Shown: positions 47,595 through 56,727 of the stretch, one piece after another
How positions within the stretch are numbered: position 1 is the first letter of the stretch
Layout: every line of letters starts with the position of its first letter
Assembly (NCBI GenBank): GCA_038040395.1
Contig: JBBPIJ010000013.1
Coordinates: forward strand, 7,307-71,306
DNA length: 64,000 nt
Source of the DNA: VAXT01 sp038040395
GTDB taxonomy: Bacteria > Actinomycetota > Thermoleophilia > Gaiellales > Gaiellaceae
Direction of reading: 5' to 3'
Notes under the pieces: generated by a model
Database searches by the model: none
What the model saw: the letters and a program-made list of their open reading frames with translations, nothing else
What the model was told of the DNA's origin: nothing
Made by a program: the position numbers and the translations under genes

Positions 47595-49376
47595 GTGCGA
47601 CGAGTTGTATTGGGGTTGCTGTGCGGGCTGCTCGCTGTCGTGGGTGCTGCGGCGAGCGGCGCCGGCACCCTCGGGCGCGCGCGCGAGTCACTCCATCCGG
47701 CGGCGCATCCCGTCAAGGTCGCGAAGCTCGACTCGCGGCTGGCCGCGTTGCATTCCGGCAGCGTCCGGGTGGAACTGCTGGCAACCCGGCCCTCTGCGGC
47801 CCGGAAGGCCGTCGCGCGTGGAGGCGGTCGGGTCGAGGCCGCCTACGGCCGGGTGATCGAGGCGCTCGTCCCGGCGAGGTCGCTCGAAGCGCTCGCGCGC
47901 AGCCGCGGGGTTCGGTTCGTCCGCGAGCCGGCGCGACCGGTGGCCGACTCGGTGCGGGGCCAGGGCGTCGCCTCCACGGGCGCAGCCCTCTGGCACAAGG
48001 CCGGAGCGCGCGGCGAGGGCGTGAAGCTCGCCATCGTCGACCTCGGTTTCAACGGCTACCGGCAAAGCCAGGGCACGGGCGACCTCCCCGGATCTGCGGT
48101 GAAGGTCGATCTCTGCGGGTCCGGCGGGTTCGAAGCGACGAGCCACGGCACAGCGGTGGCCGAGATCGTGGCCGAGATGGCGCCCGGAGCGAAGCTCTAT
48201 CTCGTGTGCATCAAGAATCTCGCCGGGCTCGGCCAGGCCGTCGCCTACGCGCAGGCTCACGGGATCCAGATCATCAGTCACTCTGTCAGCTGGTTCAACA
48301 CGGGCCGGGGCGATGGGTCGGGAGGCCCCGACACGCCGGAGGGGATCGTCGCGGCCGCCCGGAGCGCGGGAATCCTCTGGGTGAACGCGGCAGGCAACCG
48401 GGCGCAGCAGCACTGGAGCGGCGCGTTCAGCGACGAAAACGCGAACGGCTGGCACGAATTCGGCCCGGGTGACGAGGGAAACACGATCGCCGTACAGAGC
48501 GGCGCAACCGCTTGCGTCGCGTTGAAGTGGGACGACTGGCCCGCGAGCGCCGAGGACTACGACCTGTACTTGAGCCGGTCGGCGGGAGGAGCGATCGTCG
48601 CCACCTCGACCGGGCCTCAGACCGGGTTCGAGCCCCCGACGGAGCTGGCCTGCTTCCGAAACAGCTCTGAGACGGCACAGTCGTACGCGATCGGCATCCG
48701 CGCGCAACACGTCACGGCCCGGCCAACGCGCTTCGACCTCTTCGCGTACCCCGGCCCGGATCTCGAATACCGCGTCGCCGAGGGCAGCGTCACCGAGCCG
48801 GGCACCTCGCCGTCCGCGCTGACCGTCGGCGCCGTGTGCTGGCAGGGGAGCGACCTCGAGCGCTACAGCTCGCAGGGGCCGACGATCGATGCTCGGGTGA
48901 AGCCGGACCTGGTCGGTCCAGACTCCGTCTCGTCATTGACGTTCGGGCCCTTCTCGGGCTGCGGCGTGAGCGGCTTCGCGGGGACGTCGGCTGCGACGCC
49001 GCACGTCGCCGCCGCAGCGGCGCTCGTCAAGCAGGCGAACCCGTCCTTCGGCCCGAGCGAGCTCCAGGCCTACCTCGAGGACAACGCCGTCGACCTCGGC
49101 GTCTCGGGCAAGGACTCTGCTTTCGGAAGCGGGAAGCTGATGCTGGGCGCCGCGCCGCGACTCGCGCTGCGCGCCTGTGTGGTTCCTTCAGTCGTCGGCC
49201 GCCGGTTGGTCTCCGCCCGTCAGCGGATCGAGCGCGCCGGGTGCCGAGTCGGCAGTGTCCGGCGGGCGCGCTCCCGAGCGCGGGTCGGCCGGGTGGCGGC
49301 ACAGCATCCTCGCGCAGGCAAGCGCCTGATCGCCCGTGGACGCGTGAACCTGATCGTCAGCCGCGGCCGCGGCTAA
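47595..49376 (+). CDS. Exported subtilisin-like (S8) protease with C-terminal PASTA domain
   Basis: 593 aa from GTG 47595 (GGGGGAGG upstream). Signal peptide about 1-23, inhibitor-like N-terminal region (about 35-115), S8 catalytic domain with Asp in LAIVDLGFNG, His in SHGTAVAEIVAEM and Ser in GTSAATPHVAAAAAL. The last ~70 residues are a two-Cys PASTA domain (ACVVPSVVGRRL ... GCRVGSVRRARS ... VNLIVSRGRG). A wall-bound secreted protease is likely. Its 3' end overlaps the convergent SDR gene by 20 bp. Confidence 0.9.
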   Translation: MRRVVLGLLCGLLAVVGAAASGAGTLGRARESLHPAAHPVKVAKLDSRLAALHSGSVRVELLATRPSAARKAVARGGGRVEAAYGRVIEALVPARSLEALARSRGVRFVREPARPVADSVRGQGVASTGAALWHKAGARGEGVKLAIVDLGFNGYRQSQGTGDLPGSAVKVDLCGSGGFEATSHGTAVAEIVAEMAPGAKLYLVCIKNLAGLGQAVAYAQAHGIQIISHSVSWFNTGRGDGSGGPDTPEGIVAAARSAGILWVNAAGNRAQQHWSGAFSDENANGWHEFGPGDEGNTIAVQSGATACVALKWDDWPASAEDYDLYLSRSAGGAIVATSTGPQTGFEPPTELACFRNSSETAQSYAIGIRAQHVTARPTRFDLFAYPGPDLEYRVAEGSVTEPGTSPSALTVGAVCWQGSDLERYSSQGPTIDARVKPDLVGPDSVSSLTFGPFSGCGVSGFAGTSAATPHVAAAAALVKQANPSFGPSELQAYLEDNAVDLGVSGKDSAFGSGKLMLGAAPRLALRACVVPSVVGRRLVSARQRIERAGCRVGSVRRARSRARVGRVAAQHPRAGKRLIARGRVNLIVSRGRG

Positions 49377-50346
49377 CACTTGCGAGTCGCCACGCGCCGA
49401 CGGCGACCGCGCCTGCCAGCAGCAACGCGCCCCGGTGGAGGTTGAGCTCGAGGAGCAGGCTCCGCGATTTGGACTCGTCGTCGAAACGGCCGTGCGCCGA
49501 GAACTCACCGGGCACGGGCTCGAAGAGATTGCCCTCGCGCTCGCCGTCGAGCGGCTCGTCGGTCTGTTGCGCAGCGAAGCCTGTTCGCGCCAGGTAACGG
49601 TCGATCAGGCCGGGCGCGACCTTCTCGCCGTAGACCGCCTTCACCGTCGGCCACGCGACGAGCACCTGACGGCGCCGATGTGTGGCCGCGTACTCGATCG
49701 CCTTGGCGGCCACCTCGGGCTGGAGGATCGGAGGCACCGGCTGCGGGTGCCTCGACAGCTTCGCCCTGCCCCACTCGAACTGCGGCGTGTTGTGCGCAGG
49801 GAGGTGCACCTCGGTCACGTGCACCTTCGAGCCGTCGTGCAGCAGCTCCGTGCGAAGCGACTGCGTGAAGCCGTGGACCGCGTGCTTGGCCCCGCAGTAG
49901 GGCGCCTGGAGCGGGATCGAGCGATAGGCGAGCGCGGAGCCGACCTGCACGATCGTCCCGCGGTCACGCGGAAGCATCCGGCGAAGTGCGGCCATGGTTC
50001 CCCAGACGTAGCCGAGATAGGTGACGTCGGTTGCGCGCCGGAACTCGTCGGCGGTGATGTCGGTCGCGGGCGCGAACACGGTGGCCATCGCGTTGTTCAC
50101 CCAGATGTCGAGCGGGCCGAAGCGCTCCTCGATCTGCGACGCGGCGTCCTCGACCGCCTCCGCGTCGGCGACGTCGAGAGGTAGGACAAGAGCCTCGCCG
50201 CCGAGCGCTTCGACCTCGGCGGCTGCCTCCTCGAGCCGCTCTCGCCCGCGCGCGATCAGGCCGAGGCGCGCGCCCTTACGCGCGAAGCGCCGGACGAGGG
50301 CGCGGCCGACCCCAGCCGAGGCGCCGGTGACGGCAATCGTCTTCAT
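49357..50346 (-). CDS. Classical SDR with C-terminal membrane segment
   Basis: 329 aa from ATG 50346 (AAAGG upstream; GTG at 50349 is one codon earlier). NAD(P)-binding TGASAGVGRAL, NNAMATVF, catalytic Ser in QVGSALAYRS and YCGAK. An extra ~90 residues follow the SDR core and end in a hydrophobic helix (GALLLAGAVAVGAWRLA) that may anchor it at the membrane. Substrate unknown. Confidence 0.85.
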   Translation of the reverse strand: MKTIAVTGASAGVGRALVRRFARKGARLGLIARGRERLEEAAAEVEALGGEALVLPLDVADAEAVEDAASQIEERFGPLDIWVNNAMATVFAPATDITADEFRRATDVTYLGYVWGTMAALRRMLPRDRGTIVQVGSALAYRSIPLQAPYCGAKHAVHGFTQSLRTELLHDGSKVHVTEVHLPAHNTPQFEWGRAKLSRHPQPVPPILQPEVAAKAIEYAATHRRRQVLVAWPTVKAVYGEKVAPGLIDRYLARTGFAAQQTDEPLDGEREGNLFEPVPGEFSAHGRFDDESKSRSLLLELNLHRGALLLAGAVAVGAWRLASVSRGRG

Positions 50347-50391
50347 CACCTTTGGAAATACCCGTCGCCCGGCGAACTAGTCGCGTCTTCG

Positions 50392-52464
50392 TTACTCCCA
50401 CGTCACGGCCCAGGTTGCGCCGCCGTCCGTCGAGGTCCAGGTCACCGAGCCCTTTTCACCACGGGTGAACGCCGTCACGTCGGAGGCATGCACGGTCAGG
50501 AGCAGCCCAGCGGCATCGATCGAGCGGACGAGCAGCTCGCCTGCGACGCTGGGGAGGCTTTGCACGAGGCTTGTGGCGCCCTTGACGACGAGCAGGCGCG
50601 GCGAGTTGTCGAAGCCGACGCCCCCCGCGCGGTTGGTGACCAGCGCGGCGATCCCGCCGGGGACCGGCTTCGCGTCGATGATCACACCCTGGACACTCGC
50701 GACGTGTCGCCTGCGAAGCCCTTTCGGGCCAGGCGGCCACGCAACGGCCTGATGGAGCCGTCCGCCACGCCACCACCACAGGTTCCCGGCGGCACCGACG
50801 AAGGCCGTTCCTCCTACCTCGGCTGTCTGGTGCCAGTGACTACCTCCGTCCGCGGTCCAGAGGCGCGTCTGCCGGCAGGCGCAGCGCGAGGCTCGGTCGC
50901 CGAGCGCGATCATCCCCGTGAGCGCCGAGACTCGGGCGACTCGCACGGCGCTCCGGGGATAGAGCAATCGCCAGGACCCCCCACCGTCCTCCGTGCCGTA
51001 GACGCCCTCCTCGCGGCTCGCCCAGCCGTTGAGCTCGTCCGAGAAGCTCCTGTGCTCGGGCAGGTCGTTCGCCCCGGAGCCGACGGGGCGATTCAGGCCG
51101 GACGCGAGCGCAAAGCCCTGGATGCCGCCGGTGTAGGTCCCGACATAGATCCGGTCGCCGACGACGGCGGGCGCGACGTACGTGGGTCCGGCCAGGGCCG
51201 CGCGGAAGCGGTTGGCGCCGGTTCGGATGTCGAAGCCGAGCAGCGACGAGCCCCCGACCGCATTCTCGGCGAGCCACACGGTCCGCCCCGCGACCGTGGG
51301 CGAGCCGTTGAAGCTCCCGCTGCCGACGCGCTTCGACCAGGTCACCAGGCCCTTGCAGCGGCGGTCGACGTCGATCCGGACGAGCCGGCTCGGGGTCGTC
51401 ACGTACAGCGCCCCGGTCAGCGGAGAGTAGGCCGGCTGTGAGAGCAGCACAAGCTTGCGGCGGGCGAGCCCGATCGAGAACAGCGGGCCCGCGTTGACCT
51501 TCGCGGTGCGCCAGACATAGAGAGAACCATCCTTGTTCAGGACTCCGGCCAGCTCGCCGCAGAACGCGTGGCGGAAGATGACCGGGGAACCGACGAAGTC
51601 GAGGTCGATCGGCGCGCGAATGCGAGGCGGATGGTTGGCGGAGCGCACCGTGAGGCTCGGCGAGAGCTCGACGAGGTGCTCGCCGTACCCGGCCCACTCG
51701 CGAAACCGGCGTCCGACGTTCGAGCCGCCTCGGAACGCGTTGCCGGTGGCCACGAACAGCGACCCGCGCCGGGCGCTGTAGGCCACTCCGCCCCACCCCC
51801 AGACGCCTCCGCCGCCGCCGAGCGTCGCAGGCACGACCTCCCAGCGCGACACCGCGCGCGTCGCGATCCCGACCCGAATCACCTTCCCCACCATGCGGCG
51901 ATCGCAGTACGCCCCTGTGCCGAGATACACGGAGCCGTTCACGATCGTGAGCGCACCCCAGACGAGCTCCTTGCGGTAGTCCGCGTACAGCTGAACCGGC
52001 CAGCCGGGCCGTTCCTGCCCCGTCACGAGGTCCAGTGCGTGCAGCCGGCCGAAGGCGTCGGCGACGTAGAGCGCGCCTGTGTCCACGTCGATCGCGGGCG
52101 TGCCGGTGACGCCGTAGCCATCGATTTGAGGGCAGATTCGGTCAAGCTGACCGACCTCGACCCGCCAGCGCACGTAGCCGTTCTCGCCGAGCGCGTAGAC
52201 GACACCCTTCGACGTGGCGACGTAGACGGTGCGCCGCCCCAGCGCCGGAACGTCCTGGGCGACGAGCGCCTGAGAGCTGATCCGGCCCGACACAGGCGTG
52301 TACCAGGCTGGGCGCACCGACGGGGCCGAGAGCGACGTAGCGGTTGCGGAGCTGCGCGCAAGGTCGTTCCCGTACACGAGCCAACCAGCCGCGGGCTGGG
52401 CTCCCGCGCTACCGCCGGTGAGAAGCGGCAGGACGAGCAGAGCGAGAAGCCACGTCCTGCGCAC
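50392..52464 (-). CDS. Exported PQQ-type propeller plus Ycf48/BNR-like C-terminal propeller
   Basis: 690 aa. Signal peptide MRRTWLLALLVLPLLTGGSAGA. Residues about 30-470 form a PQQ-enzyme-like propeller with repeats such as VYVATSKGVVYALGENG, LYVADAFGRLHALD and VYLGTGAYCDRR. The last ~210 residues have BNR/Ycf48-like repeats (YGTEDGGGSWRLL, LWTADGGSHWHQTA, VTWTSTDGGATW). No quinoprotein dehydrogenase ligand set is obvious, so an assembly or binding role is likelier than catalysis. Function unknown. Confidence 0.75.
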   Translation of the reverse strand: MRRTWLLALLVLPLLTGGSAGAQPAAGWLVYGNDLARSSATATSLSAPSVRPAWYTPVSGRISSQALVAQDVPALGRRTVYVATSKGVVYALGENGYVRWRVEVGQLDRICPQIDGYGVTGTPAIDVDTGALYVADAFGRLHALDLVTGQERPGWPVQLYADYRKELVWGALTIVNGSVYLGTGAYCDRRMVGKVIRVGIATRAVSRWEVVPATLGGGGGVWGWGGVAYSARRGSLFVATGNAFRGGSNVGRRFREWAGYGEHLVELSPSLTVRSANHPPRIRAPIDLDFVGSPVIFRHAFCGELAGVLNKDGSLYVWRTAKVNAGPLFSIGLARRKLVLLSQPAYSPLTGALYVTTPSRLVRIDVDRRCKGLVTWSKRVGSGSFNGSPTVAGRTVWLAENAVGGSSLLGFDIRTGANRFRAALAGPTYVAPAVVGDRIYVGTYTGGIQGFALASGLNRPVGSGANDLPEHRSFSDELNGWASREEGVYGTEDGGGSWRLLYPRSAVRVARVSALTGMIALGDRASRCACRQTRLWTADGGSHWHQTAEVGGTAFVGAAGNLWWWRGGRLHQAVAWPPGPKGLRRRHVASVQGVIIDAKPVPGGIAALVTNRAGGVGFDNSPRLLVVKGATSLVQSLPSVAGELLVRSIDAAGLLLTVHASDVTAFTRGEKGSVTWTSTDGGATWAVTWE

Positions 52465-52561
52465 GGCGACATCGTACGGAACTGGAGCCGTGACCTAGGA
52501 AAGTCTGCTCGAAGAAGTGGTCTCCGACTCGAACCTGCCGCTCTGGGTAGAAAGCAGGGCG

Positions 52562-53575
52562 ATGCCCAATCCTCTCGACAGTGTGCTGAAGGTGATCGGT
52601 GAGCGTCTGCGCGCCGGTTCGAGCCGCGATGGCGCCGACTGGATCTCCGAGCAGCTCGATGCGCTTCGGAAGCCCGAGCCGCCTCGGAGCATGGACGACC
52701 TCCAGCGCGAGCTCGACTCGCTCGTCGGCCTCGAGACCGTCAAGGAGCAGGTGCGCGCGCTCGTCGCTTTCCTCCGCGTCCAGGCCACGCGCGTCGAGCA
52801 CGGGCTGCCCGAGGTCGCAACGTCCCAGCACCTGGTCTTCCTCGGCAACCCCGGGACCGGCAAGACGACGGTTGCGCGGCTGCTCGCGCAGATGTACCGC
52901 TCGATGGGGCTACTCCAGCGCGGACACCTCGTGGAAGTCGACCGCGCCGGGCTCGTCGGCCAGTACGTCGGGCTGACGGCGATCAAGACCGACCGCGCGA
53001 TCCGCCGCGCGCTCGACGGCGTGCTCTTCGTCGACGAGGCGTACTCGCTCGCCGGCCCCGAGGAGCGGCTCGACTTCGGCGGAGAGGCGATCGAGACCCT
53101 GCTCAAGCGGATGGAGGACTACCGGCACCGGCTCGTCGTGATCGTGGCGGGCTATCCGCGTCTGATGCATCGCTTCCTGGACTCGAACCCGGGCCTTCGG
53201 TCGCGCTTCGCCCGGGAGATCGTCTTTCCCGACTACTCGACCGACGAGCTGCTGGCGATCACGGCGAAGTTTCTCGCCGAGAACGAATACCGCCTCGGAG
53301 ACGGCGCCAAGGAGACGCTCAGGAGAATCCTCGCGAACCCCGAGCGGGGCGAAGGGTTCGGAAACGCCCGCTTCGCGCGCACGCTGTTCGAGCACGCGCT
53401 GAACGCGCAGGCGCTGCGGCTCGCCGGCGTGCAAGGGGAGGCGCTGGCCACGCTCGAGCGCGACGAGTTGATGACGCTCCGCCCGGAGGACTGGCTCGGC
53501 GCCGCCAACGCGCTCGGCGAGGCGCCGGGCGATGCAGAGGGAAAGCGTTCGTTCTGGCGCCGCCGAGGCGGCTGA
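52562..53575 (+). CDS. CbbX/SpoVK-like AAA ATPase
   Basis: 337 aa from ATG 52562. An N-terminal helical part (about 1-55) precedes one AAA domain: Walker A FLGNPGTGKTTVARLL, the CbbX-family GHLVEVDRAGLVGQYVGLTA, Walker B GVLFVDEAYSLAG, sensor and Arg finger (DSNPGLRSRFAREIVFPDYS). C-terminal lid follows. CbbX-type proteins remodel partners such as Rubisco; no RuBisCO is in the window, so this is the wider SpoVK/EccA-like branch. A hairpin terminator follows at 53623. Confidence 0.9.
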   Translation: MPNPLDSVLKVIGERLRAGSSRDGADWISEQLDALRKPEPPRSMDDLQRELDSLVGLETVKEQVRALVAFLRVQATRVEHGLPEVATSQHLVFLGNPGTGKTTVARLLAQMYRSMGLLQRGHLVEVDRAGLVGQYVGLTAIKTDRAIRRALDGVLFVDEAYSLAGPEERLDFGGEAIETLLKRMEDYRHRLVVIVAGYPRLMHRFLDSNPGLRSRFAREIVFPDYSTDELLAITAKFLAENEYRLGDGAKETLRRILANPERGEGFGNARFARTLFEHALNAQALRLAGVQGEALATLERDELMTLRPEDWLGAANALGEAPGDAEGKRSFWRRRGG

Positions 53576-53622
53576 GACTGACGCTCGCGGGGTCTTGGCG
53601 GGAGTTTTGCCCCGATAGGGCA

Positions 53623-53652
53623 GGTGGAGGCGGGGTCTCCCCGCGCTCCACC
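53623..53652. terminator. Terminator between the AAA gene and the giant surface gene
   Basis: A 12-bp stem with a small bulge (GGTGGAG-CGGGG with CCCCG-CTCCACC, TCT loop) followed by CGTTCTAT. It lies between convergent stops at 53575 and 53668. Confidence 0.65.
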
Positions 53653-53667
53653 CGTTCTATACCGAGG

Positions 53668-56627
53668 CTAGGCCCGATGAATCACGATGCTGCCGCCGGA
53701 GATTGCCTGCGGGTCGGCGACGTCCGGGTCTTCAGGCACGCCCATCCGGTTGTCAAAGACTGTCTGGCCGGTGCCGGTGCGGGTGATCTTGATCCGGAAC
53801 TTGTCGATCCCGCCGCCGCCCGAGATCTGGCCGTCGTAACCGGTCAGCCGGAAGTCGTATCCGGAGACGCCGTTGACGGACCCGGTGCCCCTGAACTGGG
53901 CCTTGAAGCTCGAGACGACCAGCCATGAATAGGTCTCGCTGTGGAAGTTGAAGTTGGCGACCTGGAAGTTGAACTCGGTTGCACCTTGCGGGGGCCCGCC
54001 GCCGTTCTTGTATTTCGCGTTGAAGCCGAAGTTCGCACGCCCGCTGAGCGTTGGGTCAGCCGGGTACGAGCCCCGGGCGACGTCGATCCAGCCGCCGCCG
54101 GTCACGAAGCCCGCGGAGGCGTCGTAGACGACGACCCAGACCGTGTTGGTGCCGCAGGCGCCCAGGTTGTCGCAGATCGTCACGACGATCGTGTAGACGC
54201 CCGCAGCATTGAACGTGTGGTTCTGGGCACAGGTCCTCGTGGTCTCGTTTACCGCCGGCGTGGTGGTGGTGCCGTCGTCCCAGTTGATCGAGCAGGTATG
54301 GGGGTTTGGCCCGTCGGTATCGACGAACGTTGAGGAGAGACTCACGTTTGCCGGCTTCGCGTAGAGCTGCCCGAACGTCGGAGACGTGATCGTGACGACC
54401 GGAGCCGCGTTGACGGTGTTCTGCTGCCAGGTGACCGTGTTGTCCGTGCTCGTCGAGGCGCTGTTGACGTTGCCGGCCGCGTCGTTCGCCTTGTTGGCGC
54501 CGATAGAGGCGGTAACCGTGCCTGCCGTCGTCATCCCGCTGACGTAGATCTCGAACGTCCTGTTGTCTCCCAGAGGATTGGTGACGGTTGCGTTCGAGGC
54601 TCCGGCGGTGCCGCCGATCGTCACGTCGCCGTTCTGGAAGTCGAAGACGGGCTCGTTGAAGACTGCCGTGAAGTGGATCTGCGTCGCGGTCGTCGGGTCG
54701 GCCTGGTCGCCCGCCTGATTGATGGTGACGCTTGGGCTGGTCTTGTCGATCGTGTAGACCTGGCCGGTGAAGCTGCCGTTAGCCCCGCCGCCCGAGGCCT
54801 GCAGCGTGTTCCCACCGCCGTCGGTGATCGAGTCGTTGTCGGTCAGGTTCAACCCGAGCGAGCCGTTGCCCGTGCCGGTGTTCGCGGTGACCGTGTAGGT
54901 CGCTCCGCTGCCGGTCACGTTGGTGATCGAGGCGCCGGCGACGCCGCCGCTCTGGACGAGTGCGAAGTCGCTCGAGTTGACGCCGGTGACGCTCTCGCTG
55001 AACGTGACCGTCCAGTCGACGCTCGACAGGTTGGTCGGGTTGCCGTTGACCCGGTCGATCGACTGCACGCTCGGCGCGCCGGTGTCGATCGTGAACTGGC
55101 GGACCGAGCTCCAGGCGCTGGTGCCGCCGTCCTCGTCGCTCGCATTCACGCGCCAGCAGTACGTGCCATCCGGAAGCGACGTGAGGGGCGTGAAGTCGGA
55201 CGAGGTCGTGGTCTCGTTGATCTCGAGCGTCCCGGTGAAGTCACAGCTCCCGAGATTCGCCTGGATCCTGTAGGTGATCGTGTCGCTCGCGCCTGCCGGG
55301 TCGGTGGAGTTGCTCCAGTCGAACGCAGGCGTGTTGTCGCCGGTCGTGGAGTTGCCGGCCGGCGAGGCGAGGTTCGGCGTTGACGGCTCGACGTTGTTCA
55401 CGGTCACGTTGGCGCTGTAGGTCCTGGCCTCGAGATCCTTGTCGCGGATCTCGCCCTTGACCTGGCGGGTGCCGTTGTCGTCGGTAGAGCAGCTGGCGGT
55501 CGAGGTCCCGCTCCATGCGGTCCAGGTGAGGCCGTTGTCGCAGCTGAAGCGGTACGTGAAGCCGGCCGCCGTGTCGACCGAGGACGGGTCGCTCGGGCTG
55601 GTCAGCGAGAGGTTGATGTTGGAGCCCTCGTCGACGGAGCCGTTGTTCCCGAAGGTCGCGCTCGGGGCGACGTTGTCGACGGTCACGTTGGCGCTGTAGG
55701 TCCTGGCCTCGAGATCCTTGTCGCGGATCTCGCCCTTGACCTGGCGGGTGCCGTTGTCGTCGGTAGAGCAGCTGGCGGTCGAGGTCCCGCTCCATGCGGT
55801 CCAGGTGAGGCCGTTGTCGCAGCTGAAGCGGTACGTGAAGCCGGCCGCCGTGTCGACCGAGGACGGGTCGCTCGGGCTGGTCAGCGAGAGGTTGATGTTG
55901 GAGCCCTCGTCGACGGAGCCGTTGTTGTTGAAGGTCGCGCTCGGAGCGACGTTCGAGACCGTGACCGGGAGCGAGTCGGAGTCGGAGCCGGTATCGCCGT
56001 CGGAGACGGTCACGGTCGGGTTGTGCGAGCTCGGGCCGTCGGCGTAGGTGCAGTCGAAGCTGCCACTGCCGTCAACCGGGTTGAAGGTGTCCGCCGAGAG
56101 GGTGCCGCCGTCGCAGCTCTGCGAAGTGAGGGTGAACGTCTCAGTACCTTCGTCGCTCGTCGTGTAGCTGTAGGTATTGGTCGAGCCCTCGGCGACCGGG
56201 CTCGGGCCGGTCAGGGTGACCGTCGGGGCGAGGTTGGCGACGTCGACGATCTGGACGCCCTCGGAGCCGGTGTCGGAGCCACCGTCGTCGTCGGTGACCT
56301 TGATCGAGACGTTGGTCTGCGCCGGCCCGTCCGGGAAGTAGCAGTCGAAGCTGCCGCCGCCCGCATTGGTCATGAGCGTGCCCGGCACGAAGTCGCCGCC
56401 GCTACCGCACTTCGGGTAGGTGGCGTCGACTGTGAAGGTGTCGGTGCCCGGGTCGGTGACCGTGAAGTTGTAGGTATGGGTCGAGCCCTCGTCGACCGGG
56501 CTCGGGCCATTGACTGTCGCCGTCGGCGCCACGTTGTTCACGGTGACGTCGTAGGTGTCGGAGTCGGAGCCGGTGTCGTCGTCGGTGATCGTGATCGAGA
56601 CCGTCGAGAGATCCGAAGCGGTCGCGG
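53668..56627 (-). CDS. Giant surface repeat protein, C-terminal part (gene split by assembly gap)
   Basis: About 985 codons after the N gap to TAG at 53668. It continues the PKD/Ig-like array: 'VTLTGPSPVAEGSTNTYSYTTSD ... SFDCTYADGP ... SDSDSLPVTVSNVAP' units. A 93-residue unit occurs twice in tandem, nearly identical (55401-55679 and 55680-55958). Then fibronectin/Ig-like units (about 54360-55380) and a terminal domain with FVTGGGWIDVARGSYPADP and NFGFNAKYKNGGG, known from other surface proteins. No sortase motif or membrane anchor at the end. Likely one gene with 56728-59236; frames differ by one only because the gap length is arbitrary. Confidence 0.75.
55401..55958 (-). repeat. Two tandem copies of a 279-bp (93-codon) unit
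   Basis: 55401-55679 and 55680-55958. The first ~247 bp of each copy are identical; differences are confined to the end (TTCCCGAAGG against TTGTTGAAGG, and the last codons). Recent tandem duplication inside the surface-protein gene. Confidence 0.85.
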
Positions 56628-56727
56628 NNNNNNNNNNNNNNNNNNNNNNNNNNNNNNNNNNNNNNNNNNNNNNNNNNNNNNNNNNNNNNNNNNNNNNNNN
56701 NNNNNNNNNNNNNNNNNNNNNNNNNNN
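56628..56727. other. Assembly gap of 100 N
   Basis: Exactly 100 N, the conventional unknown-length scaffold gap. It falls inside the repeat array of the surface protein, where short reads cannot resolve near-identical units. Real missing length is unknown. Confidence 0.98.
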
